Of a stretch of 28,701 nucleotides of DNA, positions 16,211-24,138 are shown piece after piece. Position 1 is the first letter of the stretch; each line of letters opens with the position of its first letter. The position numbers and the translations under genes were made by a program. Under the pieces are notes generated by a model. It worked only from the letters and a program-made list of their open reading frames with translations. It had not been told where the DNA came from and did not search any database. Where the stretch lies: assembly GCA_004557185.1 (NCBI GenBank), contig SFEP01000047.1:1-28701 (forward strand), in the 5' to 3' direction. The stretch comes from Bacteroidales bacterium. GTDB taxonomy: Bacteria; Bacteroidota; Bacteroidia; Bacteroidales; Bacteroidaceae.

Positions 16211-17380
16211 ATGGACAGCAAGCAACGTTACATGATGCGCGGCGTCTCCGCTATGAAGGAGGACGTGCACAACGCCATCAAGCACATCGACAAAGGCATC
16301 TTCCCCCAGGCATTCTGCAAAATCATTCCCGACATTCTGGGCGGCGACCCTGAATACTGCAACATCATGCACGCCGACGGCGCAGGCACCAAGTCGAGCT
16401 TGGCTTACATGTACTGGCGCGAAACGGGCGACCTCTCGGTGTGGAAAGGCATCGCGCAGGATGCGCTCATCATGAACACCGACGACCTGCTGTGCGTAGG
16501 CGCCGTCGACAACATCCTTGTCAGCTCCACCATCGGCCGCAACAAGATGCTCATCCCCGGCGAGGTCATCTCCGCCATCATCAACGGCACCGACGAACTT
16601 CTGCAGCAAATGCGCGACATGGGCATCGGCATTTACGCCACAGGGGGCGAAACGGCCGACGTAGGCGACCTCGTGCGCACCATCATCGTCGACAGCACCG
16701 TCACCTGCCGCATGAAGCGCAGCGACGTCATCAACAACGCCAATATCCGTCCCGGCGACGTCATCGTGGGCCTCTCCTCCTGCGGCCAGGCCACCTACGA
16801 AACGGAGTACAACGGCGGCATGGGTTCCAACGGTCTCACCTCGGCACGCCACGACGTGTTTGCCAAATACCTGGCCGAGAAATATCCCGAAAGCTACGAC
16901 AAGGCCGTGCCCGAGGAACTCGTCTACAGCGGCTCTTACCGACTCACCGACCCCGTTGAGGGCGCACCGCTCAACGCCGGCCGCCTGGTGCTCTCCCCCA
17001 CTCGCACCTATGCTCCCGTCATCAAGCGTCTGCTCGACGAGATGCGTCCCGAAATACACGGCATGGTACACTGCACGGGCGGTGCCCAGACCAAAGTGCT
17101 GCACTTTGTGGGTGAAAACTGCCGCGTCATCAAGGACAACATGTTCCCCGTGCCACCCCTCTTCAAGGCCATTGCCCGTGAGAGCGGCACCGACTGGGCC
17201 GAAATGTACAAGGTCTTCAACATGGGCCACCGCCTCGAGGTCTATGTGTCGCCCGAGCAGGCCGAGCGCGTCATCGCCCTCTCCCGCTCCTTCCACATCG
17301 ACGCACAAGTGGTAGGCCGCATCGAAGAAGGTCCCCGCTCCCTTACCATCAAGAGCGAGTTCGGCGAGTTCCATTATTAA
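16211..17380 (+). CDS. purM: Phosphoribosylformylglycinamidine cyclo-ligase (AIR synthase)
   Basis: The 389-residue product is the Bacteroidetes-type AIR synthase, which converts FGAM to AIR with ATP in purine synthesis. Recognisable segments are KQRYMMRGVSAMKEDVHNAI at the start, NIMHADGAGTKSSLAYMYW, VGAVDNILVSSTIGRN, YATGGETADVGDLVRTI, MGSNGLTSARHDVF, GMVHCTGGAQTKVLHF and the C-terminal GRIEEGPRSLTIKSEFGEF. It is some 40 residues longer than E. coli PurM, as in relatives. The ATG at 16211 is chosen because the 129-bp upstream extension includes the lemA hairpin. Hairpins on both sides suggest separate transcript ends from lemA and prfA. Confidence 0.95.
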   Translation: MDSKQRYMMRGVSAMKEDVHNAIKHIDKGIFPQAFCKIIPDILGGDPEYCNIMHADGAGTKSSLAYMYWRETGDLSVWKGIAQDALIMNTDDLLCVGAVDNILVSSTIGRNKMLIPGEVISAIINGTDELLQQMRDMGIGIYATGGETADVGDLVRTIIVDSTVTCRMKRSDVINNANIRPGDVIVGLSSCGQATYETEYNGGMGSNGLTSARHDVFAKYLAEKYPESYDKAVPEELVYSGSYRLTDPVEGAPLNAGRLVLSPTRTYAPVIKRLLDEMRPEIHGMVHCTGGAQTKVLHFVGENCRVIKDNMFPVPPLFKAIARESGTDWAEMYKVFNMGHRLEVYVSPEQAERVIALSRSFHIDAQVVGRIEEGPRSLTIKSEFGEFHY

Positions 17381-17388
17381 GCCCTGCA

Positions 17389-17435
17389 GGCTGTCGGCAC
17401 GCACCCCCTCAGCGGTCTGGTGCATGCCGGCAGCC
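17389..17435 (+). terminator. Hairpin between purM and prfA
   Basis: Positions 17389-17405 pair with 17419-17435 (GG plus CTGTCGGCACGCACC against GGTGCATGCCGGCAG plus CC) with one G-T and one C-A pair, around a 13-nt loop. It lies 8 bp after the purM stop. No T-tract follows. Confidence 0.6.
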
Positions 17436-17489
17436 CGCATTGCGTTCACGCCCCTTACCCCACTTTTCCACTAAAAACCACACGTCCCT

Positions 17490-18593
17490 TTGAATACACT
17501 ACTCGACAAACTGGACGGGCTCACTGCCCGCTTCGAGGAGGTAAGCACCCTCATCACCGACCCCTCCGTCATAGCCGACCAGTCGCGCTACGTGCGTCTC
17601 ACCAAGGAATACAAGGAACTGGAAGACCTCATGGCCGCCCGCAAATCCTATGCTAACCTGCTCGGCAATATCGACGAGGCCAAGAACATACTTATCAACG
17701 AGCCCGACCCCGACCTCAAGGAAATGGCACGCGAGGAACTGGCAGCCTGCGAGGAGCAGTTGCCCGAAATGGAGGAGCGCATCAAGCTCATGCTCGTGCC
17801 CAAGGACCCCGAGGATGCCAAGAACGCCATACTCGAAATACGCGGCGGTACGGGCGGCGACGAGGCAGCCCTCTTTGCCGGCGACCTCTTCCGCATGTAT
17901 GCCAAATACTGCGAGCGCAAAGGCTGGCACCTCGAGGTGTCGAGCGCCAGTGAGGGTGCTGTGGGCGGTTTCAAGGAAATCGTGTGCTCCGTCACGGGTG
18001 CCGACGTCTACGGCACGCTCAAATATGAGAGCGGCGTGCACCGCGTGCAGCGCGTACCGGCCACCGAAACGCAGGGCCGCGTGCACACCTCAGCCGCCAC
18101 CGTGGCCGTGCTGCCCGAGGCCGAAGCCTTCGACGTAGTCATCAACGAAGGCGAAATCAAGTGGGACACCTTCCGCTCCAGCGGTGCCGGCGGCCAAAAC
18201 GTGAACAAGGTGGAGAGCGGCGTGCGCCTGCGCTACAACTGGAAAAACCCCAACACGGGCGAGGTGGAGGAAATCCTCATCGAATGTACCGAAACACGCG
18301 ACCAGCCCAAAAACAAGGAGCGCGCCCTGGCTCGTCTGCGCACCTTCATCTACGACCGCGAGCATCAGAAGTACGTCGACGACATCGCTTCACGCCGCAA
18401 GACGCTCGTCTCCACAGGCGACCGCTCGGCCAAGATACGCACCTACAACTATCCGCAGGGGCGCATCACCGACCACCGCATCAACTACACCATCTACAAC
18501 CTTGCCGCCTTTATGGACGGCGACATTCAGGACTGCATCGACCACCTCATCGTAGCCGAGAACGCCGAACGCCTCAAGGAAGCGGAGCTCTGA
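17490..18593 (+). CDS. prfA: Peptide chain release factor 1
   Basis: The 367-residue product is RF1, which terminates translation at UAG and UAA. It has the tripeptide anticodon PAT at residues 190-192 (RVPATETQGRVHTSA) and the peptidyl-hydrolysis GGQ at 234-236 (SGAGGQNVNKVESGVRL). The N-terminal KLDGLTARFEEVSTLITDPSV aligns with other RF1 proteins. The start is a TTG at 17490-17492: an in-frame TAA at 17472-17474 closes the frame just upstream and the first in-frame ATG (about 17630) would remove a conserved segment. It is followed by a strong hairpin. Confidence 0.96.
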   Translation: MNTLLDKLDGLTARFEEVSTLITDPSVIADQSRYVRLTKEYKELEDLMAARKSYANLLGNIDEAKNILINEPDPDLKEMAREELAACEEQLPEMEERIKLMLVPKDPEDAKNAILEIRGGTGGDEAALFAGDLFRMYAKYCERKGWHLEVSSASEGAVGGFKEIVCSVTGADVYGTLKYESGVHRVQRVPATETQGRVHTSAATVAVLPEAEAFDVVINEGEIKWDTFRSSGAGGQNVNKVESGVRLRYNWKNPNTGEVEEILIECTETRDQPKNKERALARLRTFIYDREHQKYVDDIASRRKTLVSTGDRSAKIRTYNYPQGRITDHRINYTIYNLAAFMDGDIQDCIDHLIVAENAERLKEAEL

Positions 18594-18624
18594 GTCCCCG
18601 CACAGCCCTTGCTAAACTTACCGC

Positions 18625-18658
18625 ACAGCCCCACTTGCCGACACGCAGGTGGGGCTGT
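18625..18658 (+). terminator. Strong hairpin after prfA
   Basis: ACAGCCCCACTTGC pairs with GCAGGTGGGGCTGT over 14 bp with one G-T pair, around a 6-nt loop (CGACAC), 31 bp after the prfA stop. No T-tract follows on either side. It is likely a transcript end or 3'-stabilising structure. Confidence 0.65.
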
Positions 18659-19070
18659 ATGACGGTGTGTCATAATGGCCAATCTGCTTCGTTGCTATCG
18701 GCATTCGGGCTTGGTCATGTACTTTAGTACACTCCCTGCGCCCTCAGCCTCAGCGCCTTCATCTTAGCCATTCTGACGCACCTTCGAGTGCGCGTCAAAA
18801 TTTGCACTTTGACACACCCTCATTTCTATATGCGCCCACCGTCTACCTGCTCCCGCCGTGGCCGCCGAATCAGACAAGCTTGTTCCATTCTTCGCATTTC
18901 CTCATTTTCAGCCTTTTCGAGGTAAAAATTATTGACAGAAAAGGGGGTGAGGGTTGTAGACGCGGCTAACAGCATGCAAACCTTTGTTTTTCAATGGAAT
19001 AAAGCCGAAAGAAGAAGGCTTGTAACCGTTTTTACACAGCACCTTTCCGTTCGCAGAACAGGCTTTATCA

Positions 19071-19158
19071 TTTGCCACGCCGGCACGGCAGACGTGCCAC
19101 GCCGGCATGGCAGACGTGCCGCGCCGGCGTGGCAAACGTGCCGTGCCGGCGTGGCAAA
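19071..19158. repeat. Array 2: four contiguous 22-bp palindromic units
   Basis: Units at 19071-19092, 19093-19114, 19115-19136 and 19137-19158 abut without spacers. Each is an inverted repeat of 11-bp half-sites of the form TTTGCCACGCC, with variants such as CGTGCCGCGCC and TCTGCCATGCC, centred on CC/GG. The outermost half-sites of the array are identical in opposite orientation. Unit length and copy number equal those of array 1, but the inner core sequence differs. AACAGGCTT lies 5 bp upstream, as it does for array 3. Confidence 0.95.
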
Positions 19159-19362
19159 CCATCTGGCCCGTTCTACGAATGAGAATAAAGGGCGCCAAAA
19201 CGGTTTCACGCCATGTAGGGAGCAACCCGCGCGTGCCACCTTTCTCCGCACAGCAAAGAACGCCCCAATATGCGCCGCAGCTGCACATGCGCAGGCTACG
19301 CTGCGAAGCGGCAGGTGGGCAAAGTATCGGTGGGGCACACATGATACCTTGGCAACTTTACT

Positions 19363-19370
19363 TAATTTTG
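19363..19370 (+). promoter_or_regulatory. Possible -7 element for the transglycosylase gene
   Basis: TAATTTTG matches TAnnTTTG and ends 70 bp before the ATG at 19441. A -33 TTTG at proper spacing is missing, so the call is tentative. Confidence 0.35.
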
Positions 19371-19440
19371 CAAACATGAAATCGGTTTTAAGCCGCCTGC
19401 ACGTGTGGCGGCATGAAATCACGACACGCTTCACACCGTC

Positions 19441-20742
19441 ATGACACGACCACGCATTTCTCATCTTCCCCTCCGCACACCCCACACGTGGTGTAGCCTG
19501 CTGCTGAGTCTCGCCCTGCTGTGCGCCTGCGGGCAGCACAAGCGCGACCCTGGCACCAACGGAGCCTTTGCCAAAGCCCCTCAAACGGAGGGTGCCACGC
19601 TGGCACGCATCAGCGAGGGCGGCGAACTCATCATAGCCACACTGAGCGGCCCCGACACTTACTTCGACTACCAGGGCAAGGCCATGGGGCTGCAATATGC
19701 CCTTGCCGAGGACTTTGCCGCGACGCTCGGAGTGGGCATTCGCGTGGAGGTGGCCACCGACACCCTGCACCTGCTGCGCCTGCTGCAGCGTGGCGAGGCC
19801 GACCTCGTGGCGCTGCCCCTGCCGCAGGCTCTCCTGGCCAAGCACCACTTGCAGGCGGCCGGCGTACAGCACAAGCAGGGGCGCACAGCGTGGGCCGTGG
19901 CTGACGGGGCTGACGACCTGGCCCGTGCTCTCAACGCATGGTACAGCGAGGGCATGGAGCAGCGCCTCAAGCAGCAGGAGCGCACCCGCATGCAGCAGCG
20001 GCGGCAAGTGAGGCGGCAGGTGCGGGCTCCATTCATTTCGCGCGAAAAGGGCATCATCTCCACCTACGATGCGCAGTTCAAGCAAGCGGCGCAGCACACG
20101 GGGTGGGACTGGCGACTCATTGCGGCCCAGTGCTACCAAGAGTCGGGCTTCGACCCCAACGCCCGTTCGTGGGCCGGTGCCTGCGGCCTGATGCAGATAA
20201 TGCCTGCCACGGCGCGCCACTTGGGGCTGCCCGACGACAAACTATTTGCCCCCGTGGAGAACATCGCCGCCGCGGCGCGCTACCTGCGCGAGTTGCAGCA
20301 CACTTTCAGCGACATCAGCGACCCCATGGAGCGGGCCTGCTTTGTGCTGGCAGCCTACAACGGCGGGCCAGGGCACGTGCAGGATGCCCGCGCCCTGGCC
20401 CGCAAGTACCGCCGCAACGACCACAAGTGGCAGGAGGTGAGCTACTACGTGCTGCACCTGAGCGAGGCGCGCTACTACCGCGACCCCGTGGTGCGCCACG
20501 GCTACATGATAGGCAGCGAAACCTATCAGTACGTGCAGAGCGTAATGCAACGCTGGGCCATGTATGGCGGCGACGTGCAACTCATGCGCTCCCTGCCGGC
20601 GGCCTCGCGCCTGTCACAACCTTCGTCATCGCCCGCCAGCAATGCCGCGGGCTCGACCGCGGGCCGGCAGCGCAAGCACAACCGTTTCAGCAAGCAGCAG
20701 CAAATCCTCACACCCGAGGAACTGCAGCAGGCGCAGGAGTGA
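19441..20742 (+). CDS. MltF-like lytic transglycosylase lipoprotein
   Basis: The 433-residue product has a lipoprotein signal (SLLLSLALLCAC, acylated Cys at residue 30). A solute-binding-like domain follows (GELIIATLSGPDTYFDYQGK, about 59-78, to about 175), then a catalytic SLT domain with Glu234 in QCYQESGFDP, ACGLMQIMPATARHLG and AAYNGGPGHVQDA. It cleaves peptidoglycan glycan strands from the outer-membrane side, giving anhydromuropeptides. The N-terminal binding domain is about half the length of that in E. coli MltF. An Arg/Gln-rich segment (about 175-198) links the domains, and the C-terminus is a low-complexity Ser/Ala/Gln tail. A -7-like box and the array-2 region precede it. It ends 54 bp before the helicase gene. 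Confidence 0.92.
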   Translation: MTRPRISHLPLRTPHTWCSLLLSLALLCACGQHKRDPGTNGAFAKAPQTEGATLARISEGGELIIATLSGPDTYFDYQGKAMGLQYALAEDFAATLGVGIRVEVATDTLHLLRLLQRGEADLVALPLPQALLAKHHLQAAGVQHKQGRTAWAVADGADDLARALNAWYSEGMEQRLKQQERTRMQQRRQVRRQVRAPFISREKGIISTYDAQFKQAAQHTGWDWRLIAAQCYQESGFDPNARSWAGACGLMQIMPATARHLGLPDDKLFAPVENIAAAARYLRELQHTFSDISDPMERACFVLAAYNGGPGHVQDARALARKYRRNDHKWQEVSYYVLHLSEARYYRDPVVRHGYMIGSETYQYVQSVMQRWAMYGGDVQLMRSLPAASRLSQPSSSPASNAAGSTAGRQRKHNRFSKQQQILTPEELQQAQE

Positions 20743-20796
20743 AAGCAGCAGCGTTCGGCCCATTCCCCCCACCCCTCAATCTCAAGCCTCTGCCCC

Positions 20797-23700
20797 ATGC
20801 CTTCTATGCCCCATCCTTATTATATAGAAATAGCTAAGCTGCGCCACCTGCCAAGCCAACGGGTGCGTTATGCTCGCATGCTGTCGGTGCTCAAGCGCAT
20901 CTGTCTGGCTGAGAGCGCCGACTTCCATTCTGATTTTTCTACCCTCTTCTCCCGCCTTTATGCCGTGTGCCTCCACTTAGGCATCGACTACCGCGTGGCC
21001 GACCGTCTGCGCCGCCACCTGCGGCAGGTGCTGCACGAAGGGGTGCAGCCCGATGATGCTGATGAGGAGGCCGCCGTGGCCGACCTTTGCCATTTCGTCA
21101 GGCAGGTGTATGGCCAGCCCGTGCCTGCGGGACTGCCCTGCGAGGTGCGCCCCGTGCAGCCGCTCAGGGCCAAACCCGTCTACGAGGCCGTCAGGGCGCT
21201 GGTGCTTGCCGTGCTCTCGCCGCAGCAGATGCAGGCTGTGTGCGAAGGCGAGGAGCGTGTGGTGGAGGTGGGCACTAACTACCTGTATGCCGGGGCACCC
21301 GTCATGCTGCTCGACGTAGGGGTGCAGCCCGACGGCACGTGGCGCGCCGCCATGGTGGTGCTCGAGCCCGACTTCCTTATCGACGTCACCTCACTCACGG
21401 CCTGCATGAAGCCCTATGGCCACACGCCGCTCAACTACCTGCTGCGCATGCTCTCGCCCATGGTCTGCACCGCGCCCATACTGCTCGGGCAGGCCGCCAA
21501 CCAGTTTATGGACGACTGCATCCACACGCCGCCCGCCGAGCTTGACTGGCAGGCTTCTATGCGCCGCCACTTTGCCGACTATGCCTTGGAATACACCTGT
21601 CTGCCTGCCGAGCAGGTGGGGAAAGACTATTTTGAGCAGGCACGCCGCCACTTCGAACACATTGCGCAGAGCGTGCAAGAACGTTTCCCCTCGCCCGAGG
21701 TGGGCATACGCCTCGACGAGGTGATACTCGAGCCCGCCTTCATCTGTCCCACACTGGGGCTGCGCGGGCGTCTGGACGTGGCCACACAGGACTTCAGGCA
21801 CGTGCTCGAACTCAAGAGCGGCAAGGCCGACGAGTTTCACTACGGCCACCCCGCCCCGCAGCATGAGCACTTGATGCAAATGTCGCTCTACGGGGAAATG
21901 CTCTGCCGCAACTTCCACCTGGAGTGGCACGACATACGGCAAATGCTCTTCTACTCACGTTACCCAGAGTTCTTCAACGAGCGCCCCTCGGCACAAGCCA
22001 TAGCCGATGCCATGGAGGTGCGCAATGGGGTGATGTGCCTGCTGCACCGCCTCACCACCGACGAGGCCGCCGACCTGCTGCGCCAACTCACACCCGAGGC
22101 TCTCAACGTGAACGGCATGGGGGGACGCTTCTACCACGACTACTTGCTGCCGCAAATTGAACGTGTGACGCAGCCCCTGCAGCAAGGCATGGGCGACCCT
22201 CTGACAGCGGCCTACTTCACGACCTTCCTCTCCTTTGTGCTGCGCGAGCTCTTCTGCTCGAAAACCACCGACAACCGTCCTGACTCGTTGCGCGGCTTTG
22301 CCTCCACTTGGACGGCCGACACGCACACCAAACTGCTGGCGGGCAACATGCTCACCTCGCTCAGTTTGGTCAAGGCCGAGGGCGACCGCGGCGTAGAGCG
22401 CGTCACCTTTTCCATCCCCAACTACGACGACCTGTTTATCCCTAACTTCAACAAGGGCGAGATGGTGCAATGTTACGAGAACGCCGACGGCACGGGCAAC
22501 GTGACGAACCGCCAACTGCTGCGCGGCTATGTGGAGGAACTGACGCCCGACAGCATCACGCTCACACTGGCCATGCCGCAGCGCAACCTGCACCTGTTCG
22601 AGGCCGCACTCTACACCATCGAGCACGACGCCAGCGACGGTCCCGCCATGCAGGCCGTGCGCAACCTGTTCAGTCTGCTCACAGCCAGCCCCCGCCGCCG
22701 CAACCTGCTGCTGGCACGTGCCGAGGCCACGGCCACCGACAAGGGAGCACTGCGCGGCGAATACCCCGCCTACACGGCCGAAACGGTGCAACGTATGCGG
22801 CAAGCCGACGACTTCTTCCTGCTGGTGGGGCCGCCGGGCACGGGCAAGACGAACGTGGCACTGCGCGCCATGGTGCAGGAAACGTGGCTCGAAATGCAGA
22901 GCGAGCGTGGCGACACCTATCCTCGCGCCATCATGGTGAGTGCCTACACCAACCGCGCCATCGACGAGGTGTGCGGCATGCTCGAAGGCTTGTGCGCCGA
23001 ATGCCCTGGCCTTGACTATCTGCGCATCGGCTCCCCCACGCACTGCGACGCGGCCTATTTGCCCCGTCTGCTGCACACCCGAGCCACTGCCTGGCACAAC
23101 CGCCGCGAGGCCCTCGAGGCGCTGCTGCGGGTGCCGGTGGTGGTAGGAACGGTGACCACGCTGACGAACAGCCAGATGCTTTTCGCGATAAAACGCTTCC
23201 GCGTAGCCTTTATTGATGAAGCCTCGCAAATACTCGAACCCCAGGCTTTGGGCTTGCTCTGCGCACAACGCGACGGGCAGGACTGCATCGAGAAGTTCGT
23301 CTTCATAGGCGACCACAAGCAACTGCCTGCCGTGGTGCAGACGCCCCGCAAGCAAACGGCCGTGACGAGCAACCTGCTGCAAGGCATCGGACTGACGAAC
23401 TTGGCGAACTCCCTATTCGAACGTCTGCACCGCCTGTTCACCACGCAGGGCAAGCACGAACTGGTAGGCATGCTGCACCGCCAGGGACGCATGCACCCCG
23501 ACATCTGCGCGTTCGTCAACCACCACTTCTACGGCGCTGCGCTCGAGGCTGTGCCCCTGGAGCACCAACAGGAAGCACTTAATTGGAGCCACGCCGCCAC
23601 GCCCTTCGAACGCTTGGTGGCCTCCACGCGTATGGCTCTGGTGGACGTAAAACAGACGCCGGGCGCTGAGAACCTGCGGGCCAACGTGCCCGAGGCCGAG

Positions 23701-24138
23701 GCCGTGGCGCTGTTGGTGCAAGCCATCGTGCAGATGCACAAAAAAGCGGAACGCCGCTTGAACGCTCCGCATGACATTGGCATCATTGTGCCTTTCAGAA
23801 ATCAGATAGCCTGTGTGCGCCAGGCACTGTGCCGCCACGGCGTGGCTCAGGCCAGCGACTTCACCATCGACACCGTGGAGTGCTACCAGGGCAGCCAGCG
23901 CGACTACATTCTGTTCAGCACCACCGTGTCGGAGGACTGGCAGCTCGACATGCTTTCAAGCATCGACGAGGTGGAAGGCACGGACGTCGACCGCAAACTC
24001 AACGTGGCCATCACACGGGCACGCCGCCAGTTCTTCCTCATCGGCGACGCCGCGCTGCTGAGCCGTAATGCCGTGTACGGCGCCCTCATCAGGAGCCTTA
24101 CGCCCCTCGAGGCCGCAGCGGTCAGTCCACATGCATAA
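20797..24138 (+). CDS. Dna2-like PD-(D/E)XK nuclease / superfamily 1B helicase
   Basis: The 1113-residue protein carries a RecB/Cas4-like nuclease: Asp327 in GRLDV, Glu338 and Lys340 in ELKSGK, and a Q361-x3-Y365 motif. A Upf1/Dna2-type helicase follows: Walker A GPPGTGKT (678-685), DEAS (807-810), GDHKQL (838-843), CYQGSQRDYILFS and VAITRAR (1070-1076). This order matches eukaryotic Dna2, which processes flaps and resected ends; a role in DNA repair or replication is inferred. The CxxC...C cysteines that hold an Fe-S cluster in Dna2, Cas4 and AddB are not visible around the nuclease. The ATG at 20797 is chosen; another ATG lies three codons on. The 3' end overlaps the convergent hemW by 17 bp. 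Confidence 0.9.
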   Translation: MPSMPHPYYIEIAKLRHLPSQRVRYARMLSVLKRICLAESADFHSDFSTLFSRLYAVCLHLGIDYRVADRLRRHLRQVLHEGVQPDDADEEAAVADLCHFVRQVYGQPVPAGLPCEVRPVQPLRAKPVYEAVRALVLAVLSPQQMQAVCEGEERVVEVGTNYLYAGAPVMLLDVGVQPDGTWRAAMVVLEPDFLIDVTSLTACMKPYGHTPLNYLLRMLSPMVCTAPILLGQAANQFMDDCIHTPPAELDWQASMRRHFADYALEYTCLPAEQVGKDYFEQARRHFEHIAQSVQERFPSPEVGIRLDEVILEPAFICPTLGLRGRLDVATQDFRHVLELKSGKADEFHYGHPAPQHEHLMQMSLYGEMLCRNFHLEWHDIRQMLFYSRYPEFFNERPSAQAIADAMEVRNGVMCLLHRLTTDEAADLLRQLTPEALNVNGMGGRFYHDYLLPQIERVTQPLQQGMGDPLTAAYFTTFLSFVLRELFCSKTTDNRPDSLRGFASTWTADTHTKLLAGNMLTSLSLVKAEGDRGVERVTFSIPNYDDLFIPNFNKGEMVQCYENADGTGNVTNRQLLRGYVEELTPDSITLTLAMPQRNLHLFEAALYTIEHDASDGPAMQAVRNLFSLLTASPRRRNLLLARAEATATDKGALRGEYPAYTAETVQRMRQADDFFLLVGPPGTGKTNVALRAMVQETWLEMQSERGDTYPRAIMVSAYTNRAIDEVCGMLEGLCAECPGLDYLRIGSPTHCDAAYLPRLLHTRATAWHNRREALEALLRVPVVVGTVTTLTNSQMLFAIKRFRVAFIDEASQILEPQALGLLCAQRDGQDCIEKFVFIGDHKQLPAVVQTPRKQTAVTSNLLQGIGLTNLANSLFERLHRLFTTQGKHELVGMLHRQGRMHPDICAFVNHHFYGAALEAVPLEHQQEALNWSHAATPFERLVASTRMALVDVKQTPGAENLRANVPEAEAVALLVQAIVQMHKKAERRLNAPHDIGIIVPFRNQIACVRQALCRHGVAQASDFTIDTVECYQGSQRDYILFSTTVSEDWQLDMLSSIDEVEGTDVDRKLNVAITRARRQFFLIGDAALLSRNAVYGALIRSLTPLEAAAVSPHA

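Larger units (their letters stand above)
18594..19440. other. Non-coding region between prfA and the transglycosylase gene
   Basis: No gene is supported over these 847 bp. They contain a strong hairpin just after prfA (18625-18658), an imperfect inverted repeat near 18774-18797 (TGACGC against GCGTCA), the second 22-bp palindrome array (19071-19158) and a -7-like box (19363-19370). Frames crossing the array read it as low-complexity Arg/Ala/Pro sequence and are not credible proteins. Confidence 0.7.

Noticed and set aside
16160..17449. 429-codon minus-strand frame
   Set aside because: It is antisense to purM, which is clearly coding on the plus strand.
18774..18797. Second terminator after prfA
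   Set aside because: The inverted repeat is imperfect, is over 180 bp from the stop, and is followed by AAAATTTG rather than a T-tract.
18991..20220. 409-codon minus-strand frame
   Set aside because: It is antisense to the transglycosylase gene and crosses array 2; long antisense frames are expected in GC-rich DNA with this codon usage.
21955..23382. 475-codon minus-strand frame
   Set aside because: It is antisense to the Dna2-like gene, whose motifs are intact, and the product has low-complexity Val/Gly/His/Gln composition.
20797..24138. Cas4-type CRISPR adaptation protein or defence island
   Set aside because: The nuclease is fused to a Dna2-type helicase and sits among housekeeping genes, with no CRISPR array, cas genes or defence partners.
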